Below are positions 25,036-37,019 of a stretch of 64,000 nucleotides of DNA, piece by piece. Location: the NCBI GenBank assembly GCA_032622095.1, contig CP136061.1, forward strand, positions 218,086,373-218,150,372, read 5' to 3'. Position numbers and translations under genes: made by a program. Origin of the DNA: Siphonodentalium dalli. Lineage: Eukaryota; Mollusca; Scaphopoda; Gadilida; Siphonodentaliidae. How positions within the stretch are numbered: position 1 is the first letter of the stretch; every line of letters starts with the position of its first letter. Below the pieces are notes generated by a model that did no database searches, was not told the DNA's origin, and worked only from the letters and a program-made list of their open reading frames with translations.

Positions 25036-25662
25036 GGGTTTCAGACCTCCAGTTACAACAAAAATAACATACCAAAATACAATTTCAATGCCGTGTCTGC
25101 TGTTCCGCTGAAAACACGTTGAAGACCAACATTGACATACATGTATCAACTAGCCATACAGATACTAAAGGATGTCATTGAAAAAATAACAAATCGTTAT
25201 TAATTTCCCTCTATATTACATGGAAATAATGTGAAATATATCAATAGCAAATTCAATATCAAACAAGAGAGTATTTCGTGTGATGCTTCTCGTTCTAAAC
25301 GCGCCATACTCTTAACGGGTAAAATAGATTTCATAAGAATTGATCGGGAAACCTGAATTGATCTTTATAAATTTATTTGGTATGTTAATCAAGAGTAACC
25401 ATACGATCGTCTTTCGAGTTTTCCTGACAATTTTAAAGCAATTCGTCGATGAGACCTATATATATAGCGTGCCAATATGTTAGTGACAAACTACCAATAA
25501 AATGCACAAACATGATGTACCTCACTATTTAGTATATATACTTACGCAGTGAGATTTATGTAATTCGATAAGTTATTATACATGTATACATTTGCCCGAT
25601 ATATAACTTTATATATATGTACCGTTCTATGCTCTATATACGATGACCCCTAAACATTAATG

Positions 25663-26289
25663 AGGTGCGTGAAGTTAGCCTGACATTCCGCGTTAGACAG
25701 TCGTCTGACATTAGAGCGAAGTTAGTTAGGGGCGTTTGACATTCGACTTATAAATTTAATTAAAAATACATTTTTGTGTTTTGGCGGAAGGTGTGTTCAA
25801 TTTTGTTCAATTCGTGCTCCCCCTCTCGAATTTTGTCCTCCGTTTCCTCTTTCCGGTTCATCGATTTTGTTTGTTTGTTTGTTTTTTTGCGCAAAAGGTC
25901 TTGTTTTTACCCGATCCGTGCTCCCCAATATACGACACTGGTCAGAACTTCATCGTTTTCGCTATATTTCAGACCCATCTCTGGGTAATAGCCTTCGGCT
26001 CATGCATTTGGTCGTGAAGTGGGACCGCGTGTGGACACCAAATTTGGGTCAATCGGCCTATAAACATAGCATGCACCCTTTATAGTCCAGCGACGTGTAT
26101 GAAATATAGGGGAACCGATTACATTCGGACCATATTCATATGGAAGAGCGCACATTGGGTCAGAACAAGAGCTTTTGTGCCAAAATCGATTTTTGAGTCA
26201 GAACTAAGTTAAATGTCGAACGCTTAATTAACACACGCGAATGTCAAACGAATGTCTAGCGCCGGAAGTCAAGCTAACGCCACGCACCT
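25663..26289. mobile_element. TIR element (family G) with repeated GACATT motifs
   Basis: AGGTGCGTGAAGTTAGCCTG at 25663 matches the reverse complement of the right end (26289 inward) for about 85 imperfect bases. The TIR itself contains several GACATT units and GTTAG motifs. The interior has overlapping open frames in three phases (25774-26085), which suggests composition, not coding. I found no clear target-site duplication. Confidence 0.65.
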
Positions 26290-26324
26290 GCTAAAACTCT
26301 CTCGTATGCGAGGGGTAGTAGTAT

Positions 26325-26470
26325 AAGAAAAGGTGGTCGGAGTCCGGAAACCCAAATAATCGGCAAATTCTAAGTTGACAAGGACCATAAATCTGGCAAA
26401 AATTGGCGGGCGGAACCCAAATTCGAACTTAACCTGTATTTTGTGCCAGTAAACCAACATACCAAATTTC
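26325..26470 (-). repeat. Fragment related to the 8216-8790 repeat
   Basis: The minus strand contains segments resembling the 'gttatggtccttgtcgactta', 'aatttgccgat' and 'ggttccgcccgcc' parts of the tandem repeat near 8.2-8.8 kb. Confidence 0.4.
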
Positions 26471-26512
26471 ATTCCATTCAGTTAAGACTTACTAAAGTTA
26501 TCATCCATAAAT

Positions 26513-26570
26513 GAAAAGAGAGAGAGAGAGAGAAGAGAGAGAAGAGAGAGATAGGAGAGGGAGAGAGAGA

Positions 26571-26650
<80 letters not shown>
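26513..26650 (+). repeat. GA microsatellite (~138 bp)
   Basis: GA dinucleotides with a few interruptions. Ser/Leu-repeat frames on the minus strand are artefacts. Confidence 0.97.
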
Positions 26651-28413
26651 AATTCGGGAATAGCAAAACAAAAGTGACTTCAAAAACGAGTTTCATCGAA
26701 ATAGTTTTGTAGGGCAAGGAGATAAAACAAATTTTAATTGCTTGATAAATATCCCGAAGGCATCCATCCTTGTTCACGAATCATCTTGTCCTTTTTGTTA
26801 TGAGCACCGCTGTAGTGTATGTGGAACATTTGATACAAGAAATGAACATATGGTGTTTACAAGTCTTATTCCACAAAAAGCTTCTTAATAATTTGCACAC
26901 CACAACTGTCGCCCTACCATATCATGGATACACATCATATTTTCCTAGTTCTTTTCGGGACGTGACAGCTGAGTTATTGTCTTTTTACGGACTAGAAGCT
27001 GTGCCAAGGATGTTGGTGCAGTGATCTGCGGTCGGGTCGACCTGGTATAAATGCCACATATGTTCGCAATCTCACGTGTGATTCCTTGGTAACATGATTG
27101 GTGATCGAAGAATTTAGAGTTTTGCAGTTTGACCCCAACGCATGGACTATATGTCCGCAGTGCTAGTTAAAGAACCGGTTAATTTTTACTGCTCAATATA
27201 AGACTAATATTGCATGGATTGTTGTTGAAAAATAATTAACGTACATGTCTTAAGGACGACACAAACCAACACATTCTCGCGCAAATACGCGCATAATCTA
27301 CCTATAATGTGAAATATGTACATAATGTCATTATTTTATTCTGAAATAAGCAGATAATGGAGTCATAGCGGGCCAAAGTGAAAACACTTGTTAAAGAGCG
27401 TACACCTGAAAAGTCGTGGGTTGGCTTATATTAGTCAACGAATATTTAGTCACATTAACTGTTGGGTTGGAATTTTACAACATATCGAAGGGTCGGGGCA
27501 TAAGATGGGAACATTTATTCCAAGAATTGGGATTTTGGTCTGGATCTATACACGGAGGTGGGTTGACAAATTCAACTCGTCTGAATAAAGAGCGTTTTCT
27601 TCACTTCTGTGTGAAACTCAGGAAACAGATGAAACTCGCTCAGGCTATGATAAGATATTGCACATATAGTATAAGTTCTATATATATCGATACTTCGTGT
27701 CTTTATCAACATATAGATTCCACACTACAATATATATCATTCGTAAGGTTCAAATGCACCATGTCCGTGCAAAGGATAAAATCTATTAAAATGAGAATTC
27801 AGTCACTACCCACATACAACTATGTAACTAAACGGTTGTATCCAAAAGTGTAATACATGTATAAGTATAGGATTATGGCTGGAATAACTGTTCATTATTT
27901 CAGCGCATGGATCCATCGATGCCACAGCCCGAGGTCGTTCTATTCGCTGAAATAATGCACAGTCTGAAGTTATTATCCAGCTTAAAATATGGCCTGGCCC
28001 AAACAGTCACCTCTGATCATACTGGATTAACCCAAAATTGGATCAGCACACCTGCGTTGTGCCATGTGCTCGGCCCTGTCCGACCGTTCATTGGCGTGAC
28101 TTCTTAGCACATTGCCAACATATACTGGACTGACAGTATACCCTATTGCTTTTTCAAACCGTTAAGTTAAGCGTTAACAGAACACGACGTTTTTGCTCTT
28201 ATGCATTTCGGCAGTTGTATTAAATTATTTATCGCGTTGTATTTCGGATTTGGCGGAGAATTATAAATTGAATGATTGATTGGTGCACGTAGTATGCATA
28301 GATTCGAGAAATTTTCGCAGAGCGCCATTATACTTGAAATTCATTGTATATTATATTTATCGAGGCATGGACTCGGTATGATGGTTAATTTTTTTCAAAT
28401 GTACTTACTTCAC
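26651..28413. other. Unassigned DNA apart from a MITE B fragment
   Basis: The 145-codon frame at 27416-27853 begins inside the MITE B fragment, starts at a non-ATG codon or internal Met and has no recognisable domain. No other gene seen. Confidence 0.4.
27274..27437 (+). mobile_element. MITE family B, copy 4 (3'-truncated)
   Basis: It matches the left half of copies 2, 3 and 5, from TTCTCGCGCAAATACGCGCA through the 'gtacacctgaaaagtcgtg' segment, and then ends abruptly. Confidence 0.75.
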
Positions 28414-28640
28414 TGAACTACGCCCAATTGTATATATTTACATCTCGATTCGGGACGCAAGTATCGGCGATAATCTAACACAACTGATTTTCGCCATCGA
28501 TAGTCATGGCATTTAATTCATATATGAGAATGACGGTGTGTATCGTCAATTTGGATTAATATTCGTAACAAATAACTACTCTGAGCAAGTTTATTCTTAA
28601 TTTCAATTTGATCACCCTACCGGAGTGTTTCACATCACTT
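28414..28640 (+). repeat. Dispersed repeat family E, partial copy 1
   Basis: It begins GAACTACGCCCAATTGTATA and ends near GTTTCACATCACTT. It is collinear with 52100-52330, and its first half with the reverse complement of 34847-35000. Confidence 0.8.
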
Positions 28641-28974
28641 TAAATTGCGATTCCAACATTTTACTAGTTCAGATCATGTACTTTTTATAGCAATTATTCA
28701 TTTCCACTCAATTTGTGTATTTGCTGAGAACGCTGTTCCCAAAATTTCCCTTCTAAAACTATGATTAAAGTAATCTTTTTGACATTTTTATTGTTATATC
28801 ATATGTTTGATGTGGTCTTCAGATAGTTTATATATAGATTCCTTCATGTGGTGTACTATCTTAACAAATAAGTAGTTCTCTGTGTAGGTCCATATATACT
28901 TTCCATCAGCTCAGGCGTGGAAACCCCTCAAAGACGCATATTTTGCCGCCTTGTCTGTCAACATCCTTTTAGGC

Positions 28975-31900
28975 CAGGCAAATATGGACATAGGTGTCGC
29001 CTGGATAGGGAATTTATGAGACCTACATTTTTGGTTAGCGTAAATACTAAACTTTCGGAATCCGTATGTTGGATTTGTCAGATAGGAGGACTTTTTTTCT
29101 CACCGCGTGGTTTTCTTGAGGCACCCGATGAAAAAATCGGTCATTTTTTAAATGAAGCCGACATTTTTGACAGCATTTTCACACATTTTGAGAAGAAATA
29201 TTCGTCCAATTTTGTTACCTGAGGGTGGGGCGATAACCAGAGTAGGGTAAAACATGTAACCATTGAATCTCGGAATTGCAATCATGACGTCATGTGACGT
29301 CAGATAATATTTTGGGTGAGACAAATATGACGATTCACGCACAGCGTTGTCTTTCGTTTCTTTTAAATCATAAAAAAGACGGGATTGCCACATTGTTTTA
29401 TACCATGAGAAACTACTGCCAATTGGCTATATTTTGATATATAACTTATCGCTGCAGACCGCATTATTTTTTATCAGAGGCAAAAAAATCAACCCTCCCC
29501 CTAAAGTTAAGATGCGCCATGATGTGGTATATAAGGCACACATAACTCACGGTTACATGCCAATAGGCTTAATTAACACAACGGCCGTTGAAAGTCTGCT
29601 AAATAATGTAATAATATATAAGTTTCTGTCTACAAACTCGAACATTAACGTAGGAACAATATATAATGTACCCCCAGACCCGAAATTTTAATAAATTTTA
29701 GAATTTTTCCTAAAAAATGATATAAAACGAGTTTTCTTTATTTTCTGGAAGGCAAAAAAAAGAAAAGAATTAGCAAGGGTGGAGATAATTGGTGTATACG
29801 GCAATTTCATTCCGCCTTGGATTAAACTGTCCATATTTGGGGTACCTCGTCTTACAAGCAATTGTTCAGTCACTTCTGGAAATCACGAATGTACATGGGG
29901 TGACACGAGACTCCAGTACCGTGCTATACAGAGTAACATACAATCGAAATATATAGGGACATAGTTTGACAGTTTTATGTGATTTACCACATCGCCGGTA
30001 TTTTCGTTGATGGAAATGTCGTTTAGAGCCTTGACTTTGCTTTGCAACTTATCTAAGCAAATACCCCACCCGTTAAGCAGCTGACAAACTACAAGAGGAA
30101 AATCAACCAGGTTTCCATCTCCTTGTGTGCGAAATATGTGTCATGGAAAATAATCCGGTAAATGTTTGAATAAAAAATTCAACGAGTCTATTGCATGATG
30201 ATGAAACTGAACGAAGCTGTATGATGTGACGGTTTGATAATTTGCTGGTTATGTCCTCTTGGTGACTGGGCAGCAATTTATATTGATCAATGAGATCCAT
30301 TTATACTTACTTTTAGAACGGTATACATGATGTATCAGTAGCTCCGTTCTTGTAACAACGCCTCGTTGATAGAGGCAACTAACGATTCGTATCAACTGAG
30401 TTATTTGATGAGATATGTATCCGAAATGGTTAATTGGTTAATTTTGTTATTCGCGGTCGCATTTTGTTACAAATAATATAGAGAGTGCCAAGTATATGCT
30501 TAAATGTCGTGTTAGATTTAATGTAACATACACAATTGCCTTATTCTTTTCCCATAGATAGTCAGACTGCCATCTGCCTTAAATCAATCATGTTTATTGT
30601 GAAATAATTTGCACGACATGCCACCGATTTCGAAGAGCAAATGTTACTTGAGCGCGAATGAATGCAAAATTTATCGATCCTCTCACTCATGGGTACCAAT
30701 CTGGTTGTCATTTTAATAGAACTGACCAATGTTACGTCCTAGTATTGCAAAACTGATATTAATATAATAGGACTAATGGTTTTATAAGACATTTCATTGC
30801 GATGGTGGTGTTAATTGCGTCATGACAGAATTTACAATTTCCATCCATATACCGGCCACCGTATTGGCAGCCATCTTGGGGTTAATATGTCACGTAGTAA
30901 CCGCCGACGGCGTGAAATTATCGTACATACAAATTATAACCACCCACGGAACATTATTGTCTTTATGCATTTCGAGAAGATGACAAATATAGGTTTTCGA
31001 TTAGTTTTGGACTAAACTAATTAAATATTTAATCAAAAATTGGGCCAGGAGGTGCTTTGTGTACCGGTTTCAATTAAATTTTCTAGTCGATGGATCGGGA
31101 TATATATATATTACATAAAACTGTAGCAGTTTATCAACGGCCGTTGTGTTAGTTAAATCATTTTGGCAAGTAATCGTGCGTTCTTACAAATTTCACAATT
31201 CCCACTTATACATGTATACCGGCCACCATATTAGCAGCCATCTTGGGTAATTAGGCCAGTTTTTAAACCAAAACGGAACGAAATTACCGTATACACTAAT
31301 TATGTCCACCCTTCATACATTATTTTCATTTTTGCCTCCCGGAAGAAGACAAAATGCATTTTAGATTATCTTTTTGGGGAAAAAATCTAAAATTTGTTAA
31401 AAAATAGAGTCAGGAGGTACATTATGTAACATTGTTACTGTAATGCTCGACTGTGTCGATCTACACATATCTATTAGACAATACCTTAGCAGTCCATCAA
31501 CGGCCGTTGCGTTAATTTCGCAATTTGTCACATAATCGTGCGTTCTGTGTGCCTTACACCACAGCCTGACGCCTCTCATCTTTAGGGGGGGGGGTGATTT
31601 TTCTGCCTTTAATAAAAAATGATACGACCAACAGCGATAATTGATAGATTAGAACGTAGCTAATTGGCAGTAGTTTCCCATGGTATAAAATAATTGGGCA
31701 TAACTATCTTACTTCTGATTTTATAAGAAACGAAAGACAACGCTTTGCGTGAATCGTCATATTCTTCTCACCCTAAAAATTATTTGACGTCACATGACGT
31801 CATGACTGTCGTTCCGAGATTCAATGGTTACATGACTGTATTACCCTACTCTGGTTATCGTCCCATCCACACGTATTAAAATTGGACGAATATCTCTTCT

Positions 31901-32122
31901 CAAAAGGTGTGAATATTCTCTGTCAAATATGTCGGCTTTATTTAAAAAAATGACCGATTTTATCACCAGGTGCCTCAATAAAACCACGCGGTGCGAAAAA
32001 AGTCCGCCTATCTGACAAATCCAACATACGGATTCCGAAAGTTAAGTGTTCATGCTAACCAAATATGTAGGTCTCATAAATTCCCTCCCCAGGCGACACC
32101 TATGTCCATATTTGCCTAGACT
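28975..32122. mobile_element. Foldback structure, ~0.86-kb inverted arms
   Basis: The left arm (about 28975-29835) is mirrored by the right arm (about 31255-32122). Shared landmarks are GGCAAATATGGACATAGGTG, 'ccgtatgttggatttgtcag', paired TGACGTCA sites, 'gaaactactgccaatt' and 'caacggccgttg'. The spacer contains a further direct copy of the inner arm (about 30800-31190), with 'ccggccaccgtattggcagc' repeated near 31220. Open frames in the arms differ by non-synonymous changes and shifts, so coding is not supported. Foldback transposon is the simplest reading; two insertions in opposite orientation is the alternative. Confidence 0.75.
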
Positions 32123-33629
32123 ATTTCATATAAATGCGTTTGCTTGTTTCACTACTATATGTGACTTTGCAATAAATCAATCAGTAATTATCGGATTTGA
32201 ACGGGGGGGGGGTCGGAAAAACATTTCAGGCACGTATGGCATTTTTTTCCTTTCGATCATTTTTTGTACCCACCCACCCCCACCGCCAAATTTTTTTCCG
32301 TTTTAGGCAGTTTTTTCCGACCATTTTCTGACACCCACCACCCTTTTAACACTAAAACAGAGATTTGCGGGGGGAATTCGATGTAAACAGCTGTATATGA
32401 ATTTCTGTGCATACTATTTATCATGGATGTTAACATGGACATGTAAATAGGAATGAATCATTTTGAGGTCATTCGGCCAAAAAAACATGGCTGCCAGCGG
32501 CCATCTTGGATTTCAAAATTTGCAACAAAATACAACACGATAACTGCCTGCAGTCAGTTTACCAGTTAGAATTACATTATTTCTCTCATTCAAAGTGGTT
32601 TTGAAGCCCAACTCATTGCCAAAACACTAACAAAAACAAGCAGGAAATTGTTTTTAGTTGCGGAAAAATTTGCTTGTTGGTGGCTTTGACCATCCACCCA
32701 CCCCGGCATACGTGCCGGAAATTTTGTTTTCACCCCCCCCCCCTGATTAGAATGTGATTTAGAATGACCATAGCCCAGTATTGTATGAAGAATATCAACC
32801 TAAATGGGCTTTGTCCATGGATTTTCCCTGTCTGGATTCAGGGAATAGAAAAGTGTTCCACCTAAGCGAACATGTATAGTATTATTATTATTACTGGATT
32901 ATCATCTGGTATTAGTACCGTATTACCCATAATTCTGCTGTGGTTAAGGAGTCGATTATTTAGGGCATTACTGCACATGCGTGAACCTTCTTCGACATAT
33001 AAACTGAGAATAGCGGGAATATGCCACAACTTAATTCATAGCCCGAGGCCGGGGGCCCAGTTCGTGCCGGTACACACAAATGGTGTTGACAACCTTTCGA
33101 TATACATATGGACATCTTGATTGGATTGAGGCAAATTTATTTTCCCACCACAGATGGCCACCAAAATGGCACCCGAAATAAGAACACAGTGATATTTCTT
33201 CACACATGTCTCGTATACATGTTTTCCTTTTCTGACATTTAAAATTGTGACCAATGTATTTTAACGTATGGTTTTGGGGAAAAGAAGTTACTTAATGTTA
33301 CTTATGATTGTTGCTGACAACAGGCTTGGCCTCTTTTGTCACCTTTTCACTGGTTATCATTTCCATTATTGGTGCGTCGTATATATATCGTTTTATGCTT
33401 CTTTTTTTCGAGAAATTTACCTAGACTGTTTTTTAATTCATTAACCCTATCTGCATATATTTCCTTTTACACTCTGGCGCATAGGCAAGCATTCTGATCT
33501 TAAATACCTTAAATACCTTCAATATTAATGTTCTTCTCTAAGAAACCATATCACTATATATACTGTCTTCTGTACATATTAGTGTAATATATTCAATATC
33601 TCCATAAAAGGAGGCAATAAAGATATATA
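32123..33629. other. Unassigned DNA with G- and C-runs
   Basis: It contains short homopolymer runs (G run near 32202, C run near 32736) and phrases like 'ggctgccagcggccatcttgg' that recur in TIR and foldback arms elsewhere. No gene supported. Confidence 0.45.
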
Positions 33630-34804
33630 TATCTACTTTGGATGCCATGCTATTGTCTCACTGTTAATGTAAATAAAACAAAATGCATGGTTTTCAGATC
33701 TCGCAAGTCAAAATATGAACCGAAATTCATATTTCGATCGAAGCCACTGGAATGGTTGGGGATTATATGTATTTGGGTCTAAAATTCAGTGCAACTGGCA
33801 AAACGTTAAAATCGCAGGAGCATTTGAGTGCAAAGGCATTAAAATCAATGTTTTTCCTAACACAATCTATTCCATCAAGACTTCAACTAACGACCCCTAC
33901 AAAATGCAAGTTGTTTGATAAACTAATAAAACCAGTAATGTTGTATGGTTGTGAAGTATGGCTGGGAGATGTGCCGAATCTGCATACTGATTCTTTACCT
34001 TGCGAGCAGGTTCAATTGAAATTCTGCAAAAATGTACTTTGTATAAATAGAAAAGCGTCGAACCATGCTTCTCGTGCAGAACTGGGTAGATTTCCCGTAT
34101 TTCATGACGCGGTTTTAAAGAGTTTCAGATATAGGAATAAAATTTCTATGTCAAAGTGTCATACATTAGTTTATGCGGCCAATGTTGAATCGACTAATTC
34201 GAAATTATCCACGGAATCGTGGAATGTATTACTGCAGAAGTTTGGAATCGATATTGCCGAAGACAGTCAGTCGAGTGGAATTCAAGAACAAGAACTGATA
34301 AAAAAGCTGAAAATAGATCACATTAACTGTTTTGTGAAGGACGTTTTTGATGATACGAGATCAATCGGTGGTAATAAACTAAGAACGTATCGCATTTTCA
34401 AATGCGGATATGAGGTGGAACCGTATATTACCAATTCCAAATCTGCTGACGCGATAACTCTCTTCACAAGGTTACGCGTAAGTAATCACAAGCTTGAGAT
34501 TGAGAAGAGAAGACACAAACAGCCCCCGTCAGATTTAGAGGATAGAATATGTCCTGTCTGTAGAACAAACTCGGTTGAGACCGAATCACACTTTGTTATG
34601 AATTGTCCGGCATACGAAAACATTCGCATTAGTTGTTTCGCAGCAATAGGCGAGTATATAACCGATTTCCACAGAATGACAGAAGACAATAAATTTAATT
34701 ATATAATGGAAAATAGGCACATTGATACCATAAATATCATATGCGACATGATCCGATTGATCCGGTCCTTCTTTGAAAAACGGCAGATTTTATCAAGTGT
34801 ATAA
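33630..34804 (+). pseudogene. 5'-truncated LINE, reverse transcriptase C-terminal region
   Basis: The sequence enters near the end of the RT palm. One frame reads VNVNKTKCMVF up to about 33750, and a one-base frameshift then leads into a 350-codon open frame (33752-34804). That frame has MYLGLKFSATG, LFDKLIKPVMLYGCEVW (thumb), LRVSNHKLEIEKRRH and a terminal zinc-knuckle CPVCRTNSVETESHFVMNC. This layout is known from non-LTR retrotransposon ORF2. Endonuclease and catalytic YADD are missing, as expected from 5' truncation. The ORF otherwise remains open, so the copy is fairly young. The clade is not assigned. Confidence 0.85.
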
Positions 34805-34846
34805 TAATTATAAGAACAACTTGTGATTGAGTATACTGAATATAAA

Positions 34847-35132
34847 TTAAGGATATACACCGTCATTCTTGTATATTAATTAAACGCAATGACTCTCGAT
34901 GGCGAAATCATTTGTGTTAAATTATCGCCGATAGTTAAATTGCGTCCCGAATCGAGATGTGAATATTTACAATTGGGCGTAGTTCGACGATGTTTTCTAT
35001 GGAGTGGTACGGTCGATTTTCTTCAGATTTTCTGCCATGTTATTAGAATGCTACATTCCCAAGGTTGGCATAGTGCCTGAGTACTAACTTATCAGTTTCA
35101 CGCACCCGAACAAGTACATAATATGTCTTTAA
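34847..35132 (-). repeat. Dispersed repeat family E, copy 2 (TTAA at both ends)
   Basis: Reverse complement of most of 51956-52240. Both ends fall at TTAA (34847-34850, 35129-35132), with TTAAAGACATATTATG on the right end read inward. The short frame at 34889-35080 is repeat-borne. Confidence 0.7.
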
Positions 35133-35974
35133 AGATGGTCTATCTCTTTGTAAACATCATGTGTTTAATGTGTTATATAGTTACCGGGGTATAACATATT
35201 AGATATGAATTGAAAACCCCTCCTGGAAATGCTTCTATCAATTAATCTTGATTATATGTCGAATATTTTCTGGTCTAAAAACTTGTGGGCGTTTAGCTAA
35301 CAAACAATAGTGGTAACAGTTGTTAACAGAGACCATAAATTTATTGTGTACTTTTGTCACAAATAAACGTTAATTAGACTCGTTGTCGCTTATAACTATG
35401 TCATAAAACAACACAATAAATCTAGGACATTTGACGTTCGGAGCATAGCTATGGGAACACCATAATGATCTCTATCGCTATATGGTATCACCTAAATGGT
35501 CTGTTCTAAAAATAGAAAAATAAAATGTCCCATATAATCATCTCATTTTATAATAAACTATTCGAAATAAAATCAATTGTAATTGATAGATGCGTTTCCG
35601 GACAGGGGTCTTCAATTCATATTATTTTATAGCCACGAAAGTTTTTCAAAATAGTTATATAAAGAGATAATCCATCTTTAACGAGTTTTGTAAAGTGTAC
35701 GACTCCAGCTTGTCCGACATTCCCTAATATATAACTAAGTTGAGAAAATAACACTCCACATTTGTTGCACTGCATTCCGTCCTGGCATGAGATATAGGTG
35801 TCACAAGAATTACTGTAAATCTACATCTGATTCTTGCTATTACTCGCGACGAGATGTAAGCGAATTGTGAAAAAATTATGGCATTCATAATGACATCAGC
35901 GTGTGAAGCAATTAGCCTTAATATCGTTAACTCTTTTCTCGGAGGTTTGCAGTAGCAAATGACTATAGTACATT
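35133..35974. other. Unassigned DNA
   Basis: No gene or repeat recognised before the LINE target-site duplication. Confidence 0.45.
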
Positions 35975-35989
35975 AAATAACGTCCAAAC

Positions 35990-36604
35990 TACCCCATTCT
36001 ACCCACTAACTTCAGCACTTTGCTTAAAAATTCGCGGGGAGGACAAGATTTTTACAAAACTTTGAACGATTCTCAAATTACGACTAAAGCGCGCACAAAA
36101 TGGCAATCACAGTTTCCTGATATGGGAAGTACATTATTTACATATGATAAACTACCCTTTCTCACGACGCCTGACACCAAGCTACAATGGTTACAATTCC
36201 GAATAAATTCTAGAATATTATCAACTAATAACTTTCTACACATATCTAATATAAGACAAGATGGCAAATGTGATAGGTGTAAAAGTGAAAAGGAAGATAT
36301 CAACCACATTTTTTGGGATTGTTGTCATGTGCATACATTTATTAGAGATATCTGTAATTGGGGAAAAAATAATGATATAAATCTTTATCCCACAAATATG
36401 ACGATGATTCTTGGCACACCACCCATTAGTAAAAACTATACTACAAACTTGCTCCGACTCCTAATTAAACAATATATATATTATATCGGTCTAAATTTAA
36501 ACCAATCACTTTGTCTGTTAATGTTTTCCTCAAAGAGTTGGCATATAGATACGATTACGAAAAATATACAGCACGATGTCAATCGAAACTTTCAGAATTC
36601 TTGA
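35990..36604 (+). pseudogene. L1/Tx1-type ORF2 C-terminal fragment
   Basis: The frame is open from the first base after the target-site duplication to a stop at 36604; there is no proper start because the 5' end was lost. Motifs include TKARTKWQSQFPD, KLQWLQFRINSRIL and STNNFLHISNI, followed by CDRCKSEKEDINHIFWDC, the Cys/His cluster found at the end of L1/Tx1-like ORF2 proteins. No frameshift or stop interrupts the 205 codons. It cannot be functional alone, since it lacks endonuclease and RT domains. Confidence 0.88.
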
Positions 36605-37004
36605 AAAACTGGTTCCTTATAGAAAAAGCTTTAAACAAACAGGCGACTTAATAAAAAAAACGACAAAGTTACTTTAATTTTTGATACTCCTATCGATTAT
36701 CACGCAGTCAGTTAAAACATATACTATCTACCACCATCTGAGAGTTGAGTCCATCCGAAACATCCGGCATATTTATAATACATTTACTATATATACTATG
36801 CATATGCATATATTTATGTGTATAACTTTATACCACTGGTGTGCGAATGCTGTGAGGCAGGCGAGTGCGTGCAGTAAGAAAGAGATATGTGTGAACGCGA
36901 GGAATGCCATATATGTATACACATATCAATGCCATTGAACATTCTGTATTTGACATTCCTCAATGTGATTGTTTCTTCAATAAACATTTAAAAAACAAAC
37001 AAAA
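35990..37004 (+). mobile_element. 5'-truncated L1/Tx1-like LINE with perfect TSD
   Basis: AAATAACGTCCAAAC occurs exactly at 35975-35989 and 37005-37019, bracketing a 1,015-bp insertion. The insertion begins inside the C-terminal part of ORF2, ends with AATAAACATTT and an A-rich tail, and so has every mark of target-primed reverse transcription with 5' truncation. The perfect duplication implies a young insertion. Confidence 0.92.
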
Positions 37005-37019
37005 AAATAACGTCCAAAC

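Noticed and set aside
25774-26085. Three overlapping plus-strand frames (70-103 codons)
   Set aside because: Open in all three phases inside a TIR element, so this reflects composition; no motif.
26478-26777. Leu/Ser-rich minus-strand frames
   Set aside because: Translation of a GA microsatellite.
27416-27853. 145-codon frame as a gene
   Set aside because: It begins inside a MITE B fragment, shows no domain, and is Ser/Ile/Tyr-rich as expected from AT-rich DNA.
28917-29222. 101-codon frame repeated in both foldback arms
   Set aside because: Differences between the arms include non-synonymous changes and frameshifts, so selection for coding is not indicated.
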